Part shown: positions 35,591-45,511 of the stretch, piece after piece
Layout: every line of letters begins with the position of its first letter
Position numbering within the stretch: the first letter of the stretch is position 1
NCBI RefSeq assembly: GCF_016920785.2
Contig: NW_024609846.1
Coordinates: 111,962,831-112,026,830, forward strand
DNA length: 64,000 bases
Direction of reading: 5' to 3'
Source: Ixodes scapularis
Lineage: Eukaryota; Arthropoda; Arachnida; Ixodida; Ixodidae
Made by a program: the position numbers and the translations under genes
Notes under the pieces: generated by a model
Databases searched by the model: none
What the model was told of the DNA's origin: nothing
Seen by the model: the letters and a program-made list of their open reading frames with translations, nothing else

Positions 35591-36683
35591 TTTCGGCGTC
35601 CACCGTCAAAATATCACAAAAATTACTGAGATGTTTGCTTCGTCAGTTCCGTAAAACGGCAAGATAGTGGCCTTATTATTTCGACGTCCCCCGTCAAAAC
35701 AGCCGTCGCAATGGTAGCCGTTTCGTGGTTTCGCTCGGTTCAGTTTCTGATGGTGTTGTTGGTGTTGTGTCGACGTGTTGACGGAGGCATGTGTTTCGTG
35801 CATACGAAGTTTCGATCCTAGTTGGCAGTGGAAACGTCTTATTCAGCGTGTGTGTGTGGAACTGGCTCGACAGTTGATCCTTTCGGACGTGACGCGCCCG
35901 GCGGCGATGTTCTGAGCTCGCACGTCACTTCGGTACTCGTCTCACTTAAACTTCTTGAATCTATGACAAAGACGAGCTGGACATTCCTCTGTATTGCCTG
36001 CACCTAACAAATGTAAATGCGTACACAACGTAAGGCTGAGAAATTTGGCACACTTTTTGTGCCTCCATATCGCGCGAGCGCGTCTTCGTATGGTTGCAGT
36101 CTCTCTTTGCATCTGGCTCCCGCCTTGTGTTTATCCGGGTTTCGTTAGTTCATTGTTTAGTTTATATTTTTATTGGGGTTCGTGTGTAACGAATGAGTTA
36201 ACTACGAAACGATCAAGATGTTAAATAGAAGGTTGTGAGTTCAAATATTGCCTCCTCGTTATTTCTATACCAGTGGGAACGAACGAAGTTTCTGGGGCGG
36301 TTGTACGAGATACACGCATTTTCCAATCAACTGCGAATTTTGTGACACAACATTCGGCTCTTTTGTTTATATAAACACGTGAAATCAATGATGAAAAGTA
36401 ACGGTCCCGTATTTTGAAATGTTGGTCACGACCACGGTCATAATGTTCAAAGAACTCTTTTTTTTTTTACATTTCACATTATTTATAATGTAATAAAGCT
36501 GCTGTCGTCTGCATATTCGTTTTCGGAAAATAGGAGTTGAACCGCGACGCCGCCTAAAACAAGTTGATATTTGTTTGACCGTCACTTTCGATCACTTTCC
36601 AGGCCGAATTCCGCAGCTCCAAAGTTCCAAGTTTAAGATGTCAAAATAAGGAGAAACAAATATTTTGACGGGAGACGCCAAAA
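35591..36683. mobile_element. Possible 1.1-kb TIR element
   Basis: TTTCGGCGTCCACCGTCAAA (35591) and the inverse of the sequence ending at 36682 (TTTGGCGTCTCCCGTCAAAA) agree at about 19 of 23 positions. A second, direct copy of the motif (TTCGACGTCCCCCGTCAAAA) lies at about 35680. The interior has no recognisable transposase. No flanking duplication could be set, so the boundaries are tentative. Confidence 0.35.
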
Positions 36684-39079
36684 TAATTCTCAAAATATCT
36701 TCACGTTTCAGGAACTGGCGTCACGGTCGTTGAAATATTATCTAAAATTATTTTGAACGTGGACGTGGAGAAATATCATTCACAAAAAATTGTTTATGCT
36801 ACTTTCACGGATGCTTTCATGACCAGCGCATGCTCATTATCGCGTTATTTTATAGACTTTTATCTATGCTCGAGCGAAAACACGTACGTTGTTGACAGGT
36901 ACGTGCTTTATGTTCTTGCAAGACTCTATAGTTACAAAAGGCTGCACAACATAGTATACTACAGCATATATTATATGGCCCGCAGGACACTTGCGGCTTG
37001 CGAGCACTTTTGTACTGTCAGCGCACCTTCTACGTTTGACCTTTAGCACCAAATTTCCAATATGAAACGAAAGAGCCATCCAGACCAAATACATAAACCT
37101 ACTTCGTTGCAAAGTATTTGATTGGTATGACTGAGCTACACGTTTATTTCAATTCGCGCAGAATAAAATATCATTGCACGTTTGTTGGAGACATGCATAC
37201 AATGTGTTCACGGGGGGGGGGGGGGGGGGCGTTTATTATGTCGATGTTTTCAATAAGCTCAATAATTAGATTACCACTTCTAGTGTAAGCAAGGAAACAA
37301 ACGCACGCTCTCAAACATCAACCCCACCGATATATGCCCTTTTTCTACAGCTTCGACGCCACTGTAGTTGCTACGACATCACGTACCTGCTCATTTTTAA
37401 ACTCATAGGACTCCATAGCGTAAACGGATTTAAATAACCTGCAATAAAAAAAATTCTTCCGCCGACAAAAAAAAAAAGTTTCGCTGGATACATTTACGCT
37501 TAGGGCCCAGGCGCGTTGGGCATTAGGCAGAGCTATGCTTTTGTAAGCATCGATTTTGAAAAAAACAAAAAAAAGAACCAGTTGGGCGACGGCGGAAGCA
37601 TAGCAAAACTAGCGATATCCGCAGACACAATTGCGTCCTTTAAAAAAGATGCGGTGACTTTCCAAGCATCGCTAGGGCTCTCCTCATAAACGGATATCAC
37701 CAAGAAGAACGTGTTCCCACTTGAAGCTGATTGCAACCAAGAAGGCTCCGTGGGCAGACGAAAGAAAAACGCCGCGAGAACTACGTCGGAGCCACACGGC
37801 CATCAACACACGACGAAGTACTCGCCACTCCGCAAACAGGCGGCGCAAACACGGGAGACGAGTGACGGCTCAAGGGAACACCGGATTCTGTGGCCCGGGC
37901 CAAATGAAATTGTGAGTCGCGATGGCCTTGAGTAAGTCTAGTGTCCGTGTCCTTCCTGTATGCGTTTCTCTTCGTACCACTAGAGAAAGAAGAAAAAAAA
38001 AAGTTTTCTTTCCGGGAACGTTCAAGTCGCTCGAGCCATTCTGTACGTTTATTACACAGCTACACCTCAAAGCGAAAACGGGCGGTTAAAAATGTCTCGT
38101 GCGGAAATTGTGCCGCTATTTCCACGGACGTCTGCATTTCGTTGCAACCTGTTATGGCGGGTTTACACACTTTCGACGGATTATGTTTGTGTGGCTTAAG
38201 CCTTTTAAAACCTCTTACGAAGAGAAAACAAGCTTGCCAGCCGGAAACACTTAAAATATTTGTATATATATATATTTTTGCGTAGTATTGTGCGTAGTTT
38301 TTTCTTTTTTACATAAAAAAAAATTTTCGCTCTGTCATGAACGATGATTTCTGATAGATAGTACGTACATTTGATCTCGAAAATACCGCCAAGCCTTCGC
38401 TTTAGTGAAATGTAGTTCCAGAATATCCTCGTAGATGGCGCCAGCGTGCGGGTGTGATAATGTCGTCGTAAGACGTTTCAACAGCTTGGTCCTATAAGAA
38501 AACGAAAGTGTGTGAACGGGCCTTTTCGCGTTGGGGTTTAGTGCCTGCTGGATGCTTTTCGCGAATGTAAGACGATAGCCTCGGAGAGTTTATAACATCG
38601 CCCTTGGTCCTCGCCAGGCAATGAGAAGGTATACCTACCGGGTGTTCGGGAGAGAAGAAAACCGCTTTTTTTTTTTCCTCACCGCAAAACTAGACAACGC
38701 GTCGCCAAACGTTCAGCGTCCTCCCGCACCTGATGCGAAAGTTTCAGAACTTACCATTATCGAATTCAAAGTTACTATCAACATTATTCGAAAATATTCA
38801 TTGACGACAAAATGGCGACCAACCAGTAGCACCATACATTTGGGCACAGACAGCTTCGTTGTCTATTTTTGCAGCGAGAAATAATCCGCTCTGTTTTCCC
38901 CCAAACACCCGGTATAGGCCAGCGCGTTGTTTACAAACAAGCGCGCTTTTGCGCACGCCAGGTGTGGGGACTGCTCATAGGCAATGCCGGCAGCAGCGCC
39001 ACGCAGCGGCGTGACGTCAGAGCCACTTGTTTGTCAACAGAGAGTTTCAGTAGATCGTTCCGATAAGACTGATAACGAT
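36684..39079. other. Spacer with no supported gene
   Basis: Frames at 36753-37046 and 37711-37935 are unrecognised. The GC-rich part at 37730-37930 is open in two frames at once, which argues against coding. A near-palindrome AGCGCGTTGTTTACAAACAA lies at 38922-38948. Confidence 0.5.
37212..37229. repeat. Poly-G tract, 18 bases
   Basis: Eighteen consecutive G residues follow TTCAC. Confidence 0.96.
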
Positions 39080-39254
39080 ACCCGACACCGACATGGACCA
39101 GACGGATTCTTTCGGTCGCTCACCAGTCACCTAGCTGTGTTTGGAGGTTTGTGTTTGCCCTTTGTCACTCTTGTTCTCCTTCTCCAGGGATTATTTTTGT
39201 TATTCTTGTCCAGCTCGCTTGCACCTTTGCATTTAATTGCATTATAATTATAAC
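39080..39254 (+). mobile_element. tRNA-SINE family copy, head-degenerate
   Basis: It starts in a rearranged remnant of the tRNA-like head (GATACCCGACACCG, then ACCAGACGGATT). It continues through the common body (CGGTCGCTCACCAGTCACC to CTCCAGGGATTA) and keeps the full 3' tail (CCAGCTCGCTTGCACC, then ATTATAATTATAACC). It is the reference for interpreting the rearranged copy at 19292. The architecture matches the tRNA-related SINE reported in ixodid ticks (Ruka), but I cannot confirm sequence identity. Confidence 0.65.
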
Positions 39255-39334
39255 CTTAAATCGCAAGCTTCATCCTTGGTGGTGTTAGACTGGTGGCGGC
39301 TGATAAAACCCGTTTCCTCTACTGACGTCTAACC

Positions 39335-39503
39335 CCTGGTTAGCTCAGTTGGTAGAGCGCTCCACCTGTAATGGAGAGGTCCCGGGTTCGATACCCGAAC
39401 CAGGCGGATTTTTTCGGTCGCTCACCAGTCACCTAGCTGTGTTTGGAGGTTTGTGTTTGTCCTTTGTCCCTCTTGTTCCCCTTCTCCAGGAATTATGTTC
39501 GTC
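39335..39503 (+). mobile_element. tRNA-derived SINE with tRNA-like head, tail-truncated
   Basis: A 70-base tRNA-like head (39335-39404) is followed directly by the body shared with the copies at 39080 and 19292. In the head CCTGGTT pairs with AACCAGG as acceptor stem. TAGCTCAGTTGGTAGAGC gives box A and D arm, CTCCA/TGGAG the anticodon stem, and GGGTTCGATACCC box B. The anticodon would be TGT (Thr). Position 33 is C instead of the near-universal T and the T stem is one pair short, so it is not a working tRNA. The 3' tail is missing after about 39503. It lies 80 bases downstream of the preceding copy, in the same orientation. Confidence 0.75.
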
Positions 39504-39646
39504 ACCCTGGTAACGCCGTTGCGCATCCACCGTATCGCTATCGGCCATCGTTACCTGAGGTGTGCGAACGATCTCCACTTTTGCTCCCCTCCTCCTTCAG
39601 CACACCCTCTCCACTTTCCTAACTTTCCCCGTTTCCCCCTTCGCAG

Positions 39647-39768
39647 TTTCGGAAGGGGAGGACGTGGAGAGGATTTCTGCGGGAAACCAGGGTTCTACGT
39701 CGGCCTCTAAGCATTTCGACCGGTCAGAGAATAGAAATAACATGCATTTGTACCCGAAACCAACCTAA
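39647..39768 (+). CDS. Weak terminal-exon candidate after a strong splice acceptor
   Basis: A pyrimidine-rich tract of about 60 bases ends in TTCGCAG (39640-39646), one of the better splice-acceptor contexts in the window. From there one frame reads SEGEDVERISAGNQGSTSAS and on to a stop (39766-39768), with charged, even composition. No poly(A) signal follows at once and no upstream partner is visible. It could equally be intronic noise. Confidence 0.2.
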
Positions 39769-42266
39769 ATATTTAGGTTCGGGTCACCCCCGGCTTGTGA
39801 GAGAACTATATCCATTCGTATGAAAATTGCATTAAGATCTGGAAATTAAAACGGCGGGCTCAGACGACAGACGACTGGGACACGTGTCAGGTGATGCATA
39901 TGAAGAACGGTGTCAACACGTCCTCTTGTTAACTCTAGTTTTGGGAAAATATAGAAAGCAACGTGCTCCAGCGGCCACTGAACTGAAATAGTATAAAATA
40001 AGCAAAACGTACAAACCACTCGTATTGATAATCTGATTTCGCTCTTTTTTTTTTTTTTGCTATTTTTATGCATTACATTGATGAAATACTATAAATACTG
40101 GAGAGATATGGCAATTATTGAAGATTCAAACGACATTAATCAAAACTGTCCTATTCAAGCATTGCAAGTTTATAGGTTACCAGTTTAAACTAAAAATCTC
40201 CAGTTGAGGCTCATTGATTTGGTAGGGTAAAATACGACAGCTAAAGCAATATCGACACAATTCTTTTCTTTTATTGCACACACTTTTAGAAATAGTTGGG
40301 GGTACTTATATTAACCATAGGTTAGCAACTGCTGTTAGACATGTTACTAATCTCTTATTAACTGCAGTTAGTAAGCGGGGTGTTCCTAGCAGTTAATAAG
40401 CAAGGAAGTTAGTCATGGGGACTAACCTCTTCCACAAAACCTCGCAGGTTCCACTAGATTGGTAGAGAAACTGTTACTAATTTCGGCAAAAAAAGCCGAG
40501 TTTCCGCCTATCTCAAGCTATTGAACAACTCAAAATACACAAAACAATTTGCATAGCTCGCGGTTTTAGCAATCGCATTGCCTGCGCTCGAATTACGCAC
40601 ACATTACACGCGTCATCAATTGGCTGAACGCATCACAGGGATCGCATACAACTACGGTGCACACGGAACCACTAGTATATGAACGTACGCTACAGCAATC
40701 ACTGACTCCGTCGATTGCTCTCCCACCTTTTATTCGCGCCATTTGTTCAGCACGTATATAATTTTTCAAGATGGTTTTATTTCTTGTCTCAAAATTGATC
40801 TTGAATGATCCCCGGTTTAATCTCTTATTAAAAGAAACCATGCAAGATGTAATTATTTGTGACGGTAGAAATCCCTGCTCCTCTGCGCCTCTTAGTCCAT
40901 CTTTTTGCTTCTCCGCATAAATCCGCAGCAACACTATACTCGCGAACAACCTGTTCTGGTATTTGGGAAGTAGTGAAAATAATGGGTGTCGCAAACTTTT
41001 GTCGAACGCGAAGTTCGACTGGTTCGGCGAAGGTCCGAACTTTTTTTGCAAACATCGAGGACGTTCGACTCATTGACAGTGTTGCCCGGCTTCTATACGA
41101 CGAGTTTGAATTTTTTAGCAAGATATAATGAGGAAGTAGTTTATATTAAGTTTTATAAAACCATTATTAATTTTTAGGTGATATAGAGGCAGAAATAAGT
41201 ATTTTTAGTGCTTTAGTTCTTTGGTAGAGAGTAATGTGAGTCGGTGAAGTAATACACAAAACAAATATTGAACTTTACCTCCGCCAGTTGGTGTCAACTC
41301 GTTTCCTCCTTTTTTGCGCATGAGCAAAAAAGTCAAATTCCAGTCGATTTTTTTTTTTTTTTTCGAACTTCGCGTTGGAACTTTGGGGAAGTATAGGACT
41401 TGGTAGAACTCGCCCCTCGGCAGGTTCGCGAAATAAAAGAATGCTCGTGGATATCTGGGATTGGCGTTCAAGGTTCTCGGACGCATTTTAGCGCATAGCT
41501 TTATCTGGACGATCACGAAATATGGTCCACGAGTATAGTACAATTACTGCAAGAGGCATTTACTGCCTGCTAATATTTGAGAGGGTGCTAGTAAAAAAAA
41601 TTAATGGCCATAAAAAAGTAGTACTGATCTAGTTACTATCTTTTTACTACAATGTTTTTGTGTGCTCTGTTCCATGGTCGCCGCCACGTTTGTTTATGCT
41701 GACGCCATGACGCAGTAGGAAACCTAAGCCTTCTGCTAAACTTTGTTTTTCCTTTTTAGAAGCCTTGGCACATATGGTAGTGCAAGAACATCAAAAATGC
41801 ATAGTCACGAAGCTCAAGAACAGCACGGATGGCAAGAGTGCTGTAAAGAGAAAAAATATTGTTTCATGCGCAGGCCTCTCTCTTCCTAAGGGGCTGCGTT
41901 TGAGATGATCATTTCCCATTATTATCGCTCGGGGCTAGGGTTTCAGACACTGGTCTGTGCTGGCCACCTGACAGTTCTTCTCTTACCGAAGCTAAAATAA
42001 GCTCTTCTCCTTATTTCTCTTATTTTTATTTCTACCAATTCGGAGTGGCCGTCCGAGCAACACAGCAATAAACAAGAACCCCTGGAATGCGCTCCGCAAA
42101 CATTCCTGGACTGTCCACCCTCGGGCAGTATTTTGTATCGGTTGTTTGCTCCTGCATAAAAAAATAAATGTTTTTCCAGGGGCTTTTGGTAAAACATAAA
42201 ATCAGAAAAATATCAAATATCAAATATCACTTGATTACTGGCATGTCAGTGCATCCGTTTTTATTA
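39769..42266. other. AT-rich spacer with no supported gene
   Basis: The minus frame at 40593-41051 (152 codons) has no family resemblance and overlaps other open frames. T tracts lie at 40046-40059 and 41347-41363. Confidence 0.55.
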
Positions 42267-42347
42267 GGGGCGAAGCTCCTTAGGGTCTAGCCTTGTCCGG
42301 CGTCCGTGCTCACATCGATTGCACTGCCCCTGGGATTGGCCCACTTT

Positions 42348-42445
42348 AAAAAAAAAAAAAAAAAACGCACGCCCGCACGGACGTTTGAACGTAGGACCGC
42401 TTGCTTACGAGGCAGACGCCTTAACCACTACGCTACACTCCAACG
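42348..42445 (-). mobile_element. tRNA-derived SINE head followed by T tract
   Basis: On the minus strand GTAGCGTAGTGGTTAAGGCG (box A and D arm), a CTCGTAA anticodon loop (CGT, Thr, with T at position 33) and GGTCCTACGTTCAAACG (box B-like) are in tRNA order (42370-42445). An 18-base T run follows on the minus strand (A at 42348-42365), which would act as a polymerase III stop. The acceptor stem does not pair well, so I read it as a SINE head. Confidence 0.55.
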
Positions 42446-42447
42446 TT

Positions 42448-42592
42448 GCATGTAGCCGCTCAACGTCTACACAGGAGAGGGCGCTGCGGTCAAATGCGTA
42501 TATAATCGTGTTAAATTTGGCATGCATTGGCTCAACGTTTATAGACGAGAGGGCGCTGCGGTCAAATGCTCAACTGCGTATATAACCACGAT
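42448..42592. repeat. 72-bp tandem duplication (two units)
   Basis: Unit 1 starts GCATGTAGCC at 42448 and unit 2 GCATGCATTGG at 42520. Both carry GCTCAACGT, GAGAGGGCGCTGCGGTCAAA and GCGTATATAA at matching positions. Unit 2 has a few extra bases before the last block. Confidence 0.75.
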
Positions 42593-42680
42593 CCACACCA
42601 GACATTCTCTTTCTGACATGGACCGTTGACTTAGGCGGTGGAGATGCGTTCCCACGGCTTCTAGCGGATCCAAGCTGATC

Positions 42681-43006
42681 CGCTAGAACCGTGGTTCTCA
42701 GCCATAGATGTTTCGCGGACCCCTTGTGGATCGGCTGAGGTGGTGGAGGACGCCGTTCGTGGTGAGGGGAAGGGAAAGTATCGGTTAATTATAATAGTGA
42801 TTTAATAAATACATATAACCAAGGGCTAGTGTGAATTAAACTTCTCATACTGACATATACACGAGAAAACGCAGCCGAAAATTGGAACGTTTCTTCTCAA
42901 TCTGAGAAAAGAGAACTTTTATTTCTGGGCTTGACTGATGAGGCAGGGCTTCGCGGACCCCTAGAATTCCTTCGCGGACCCCCATCTGAGAACCACTGCG
43001 CTAGAA
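42681..43006. mobile_element. hAT (Charlie-like) MITE with perfect 8-bp target duplication
   Basis: CGCTAGAA at 42681-42688 and 42999-43006 flank a 310-bp unit (42689-42998). The left end CCGTGGTTCTCAGCC and the inverted right end CAGTGGTTCTCAGATG match closely. TTCGCGGACCCC lies just inside both ends, once on the left and twice on the right. The GTGGTTCTCA terminus and 8-bp duplication are hallmarks of hAT elements of the Charlie type. The left duplication is itself the right arm of an older palindrome (TTCTAGCGGATC at 42659-42670, GATCCGCTAGAA at 42677-42688), so the insertion point is unambiguous. No transposase is encoded. Confidence 0.85.
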
Positions 43007-43127
43007 GAACCACTGGCTCTGCATTTCACCGACCATAAAGCAGTAATAATGAAGTCGAAACGCAACCCGCAACTCAGCACTATACCTATAAGCAACAAAA
43101 AAAAAATCACCACCATCAGCCCTACCT

Positions 43128-43860
43128 ATGAACAATAAAATCAGTATCATCGTCGACTACACTATATTTGAAGAGCAAGTGCTGCGGGTTGTCTATGTAC
43201 GGGATTTTGGTGCCTTTGTGGACTCGAGATTGGATTTTCGCCTTCACGAATCTCGCATTGTTGGCCAAGGACTTCGCCAACTGGATGTAGTTTCCCGGAA
43301 AACAAAAAAAAATTTCGTCGCTCTGGGTGTCTTTTATGTATATATTGTGCATTGGTTAGATCACGCCTTGAGTTCGCGTCTGTGGTTTGGAACTCTGTAA
43401 CGATGTTACATAGTAACCTTATTGAAAACGTTCAGCGTAAGTTTATAAGAATCTTATATGACCGATATATCGGCCGCCGCCGTTTCTACAATTACCATTC
43501 CCTGTTCACTGACCTCGGTCTAGTGCCTGTGCGCGATAGACGAATTTCAAGAGACATGCATTTCCTGCGTCAATTTGTGCATGGTTCTCTTGATTGTGCC
43601 CAGCTGCTGATGTCGCTGAGGTTCTGGGTACCGTCAGGGAGGACATCCAAATGCAAAGACGCGTTTCATCCTGATGTGCGGGCCACTTGCCCAATGGCAC
43701 GTCTGCACCAGACTCACGATGCCTTATTTGGTGAAACAGACATTTTCGCCTGAGTGTATTTTTATCTCATACTTTTATGTATCCGTGTACAGAACAGTTC
43801 ACTGCTGCTCAGGCCACTTGGCTGTTTGCAGGCGCGCAAATAAACCCCATCTATCTATCA
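43128..43860 (+). pseudogene. LINE reverse transcriptase C-terminal remnant, frameshifted
   Basis: Two frames together give the end of a CR1/Jockey-type reverse transcriptase. The first (from about 43128) has FVDSRLDFRLH, the Y/DLG-type block after the catalytic domain. The second (from about 43352) reads SRLEFASVVWN and IENVQRKFIRILYDR, the usual L-E-Y/F-A-S-x-V-W and I-E-x-V-Q-R-x-F motifs, then runs to a stop near 43753. A frameshift near 43350 separates them. A 3' UTR with AATAAA ends in a (CTAT)n tail at about 43848-43860. The catalytic domain and endonuclease are missing. Confidence 0.7.
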
Positions 43861-43881
43861 ACACCACCAGAGCTTCGCCCC

Positions 43882-44719
43882 AATCAACATCATTCACCAC
43901 GTTGAGATGCAGCCACTTTTTTCCCTTAAATATTGTGTCTACATGATATGAGTGGTATGAGCAGAAAGAACCCAGGAGGTTATTTATTCAGATTAACGAT
44001 AGCGGTGTGACCAAAGGTGTGGTAAAATAATGCGAAGACCAATACTAAAAGCAACCAATAACAAAATAATTTAATCGATGCTTACGCCTGATTCAGGCCC
44101 TACATATTCTGTTCAATAACTTTAAGTTTCTCTTGTGCGCACTTAATTTTTATACATTCTTTGACTAACCTTAATGTAATATCTAAAACCATCGATGACG
44201 AGGGGCAGGCGAGCGAAACGCGACCACAGTTTGATCGTGTTCACACAAGCTGGAATTACAACTCAAGTAAAGTCATTCCCTGTGATTAACGAGCACCCAC
44301 CTATGTAAATACAATATAAGACAGAAGCATCACAGAGCAAAAACGTAAGACATCAGAACAAAACGAAACTTTCGCTTGCTGCTTACGACAGCAAAACACG
44401 TTTTTGTTTTTCTGTCCTATTACTAAACTTTGTACACAACACATACTTAAATGAGTGTTTCTAAATAAGGTTTCCCAAAATTATAACCGAACTTGGCCCG
44501 TGCATAATGTCTGACACTGAACAATTATAACAAAATATTAAAACGTAGAGTACCACTGAAAGATTTTATGGCTGCACGTGTGACACTGCAAAAAAGCTAT
44601 AAATCAATAAATAACTCGTGTCCTATTTTCTACGTAAACAATCATAATCAACAAAACAAATGTGTCTTGGTGCCGCCGCCAACAGGAACGCGATAAAATT
44701 GACTTAAGTTCACTATACC
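43882..44719. other. AT-rich spacer
   Basis: No gene or repeat end was recognised. Confidence 0.6.
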
Positions 44720-45511
44720 TTAAAGGAGCTGTGCAACAGTTTCAGTGCTTTACTTAAATAATTTAGGGGTTGGTGTCTCGACCTTTCTGAAGTAAAGGAC
44801 AAAAGACCACTTTTGCCTGCATGTCCTAGTTTTTATATTAAAAATGTACAAAGTTTGAGGTTTTCGGCACCTCTCAACTCCTTCACCAACTTCCGAGTCA
44901 CGTCCGCTGTGACGTCAATGGGGGTGGCGCGAGGTTCTGGTGAAGCTCTCTCTCTCGAGCCATCAGTAAGCAGCGAGAACTCATCAGCTCGTGACCGCGT
45001 GACCACGTGCTGGCGGGCGCAGCGCGAACAGTGTGTTGAAAGGAGGAAAGTCCGGCCATACCCGTCCGGCTCTGTCACCCTCCCCCTCCGGCTTCTGGCG
45101 GCTGTTCGCGGTAGCAGCTAGAGCTGACGGTTTTGTGGACCTAGGATAGATGGCGCCACTAAAACTCCTTGTGATAAAAGTTTTGTCGGTGATACCAGGT
45201 TTTTGACGCATTTATATTTATGTTGGAACGACAAGATTTATAGAAAAGTTACCTCTTATTGAGCTGGTATTCGCACAACTTGCTATCTTTCTACAAGACC
45301 CCCATTGACGTCATGCCGCGTGTTTCTCATGGCCGTCGCTCGCGGCTGCAGGTCGGGGAATGTTCTAATTCGTGCCTCGCGATCACGCGGCGGAATCACA
45401 ACATTTCGAAGGAAGGAGGTGTGTTTTCTGTCCCTTGTGACAAGATAAACAATGTCAAAAGTAGAAGATGCCAATCCTTTAAACGTTAAAATCGTTGCAC
45501 AGCTCCTTTAA
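44720..45511. mobile_element. TTAA-flanked non-autonomous element, 784 bp
   Basis: TTAA at 44720-44723 and 45508-45511 flank a unit starting AGGAGCTGTGCAAC and ending in its exact inverse GTTGCACAGCTCCT. TTAA duplication is shared by piggyBac and Kolobok elements; the AGG start is closer to Kolobok than to the CCC start of piggyBac. The interior is GC-richer than its surroundings and open in several frames (for example 44813-45121 and its antisense). None resembles a transposase, so it is non-autonomous. CCCCATTGACGTCATG near 45298 and TGACGTCAATGGGGGTG near 44910 suggest further internal symmetry. Confidence 0.8.

Larger units (their letters stand above)
42267..43881. mobile_element. Composite region bounded by GGGGCGAAGCTC inverted termini
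   Basis: GGGGCGAAGCTC at 42267-42278 and its exact inverse at 43870-43881 bound 1,615 bases. Inside, in order, lie a minus-strand tRNA-like head with an A/T tract, a 72-bp tandem duplication, an hAT MITE and a plus-strand LINE fragment with its own tail. A TIR of only 12 bases cannot prove one element. It may be a host MITE enlarged by later insertions. No flanking duplication was found. Confidence 0.4.

Noticed and set aside
37711..37935. Arg/Lys-rich frames that at first resembled a histone tail
   Set aside because: Two frames are simultaneously open and neither follows the histone H3 or H4 order.
40593..41051. 152-codon minus-strand ORF
   Set aside because: Codon use follows local AT content, no domain is recognised, and the opposite strand is also open.
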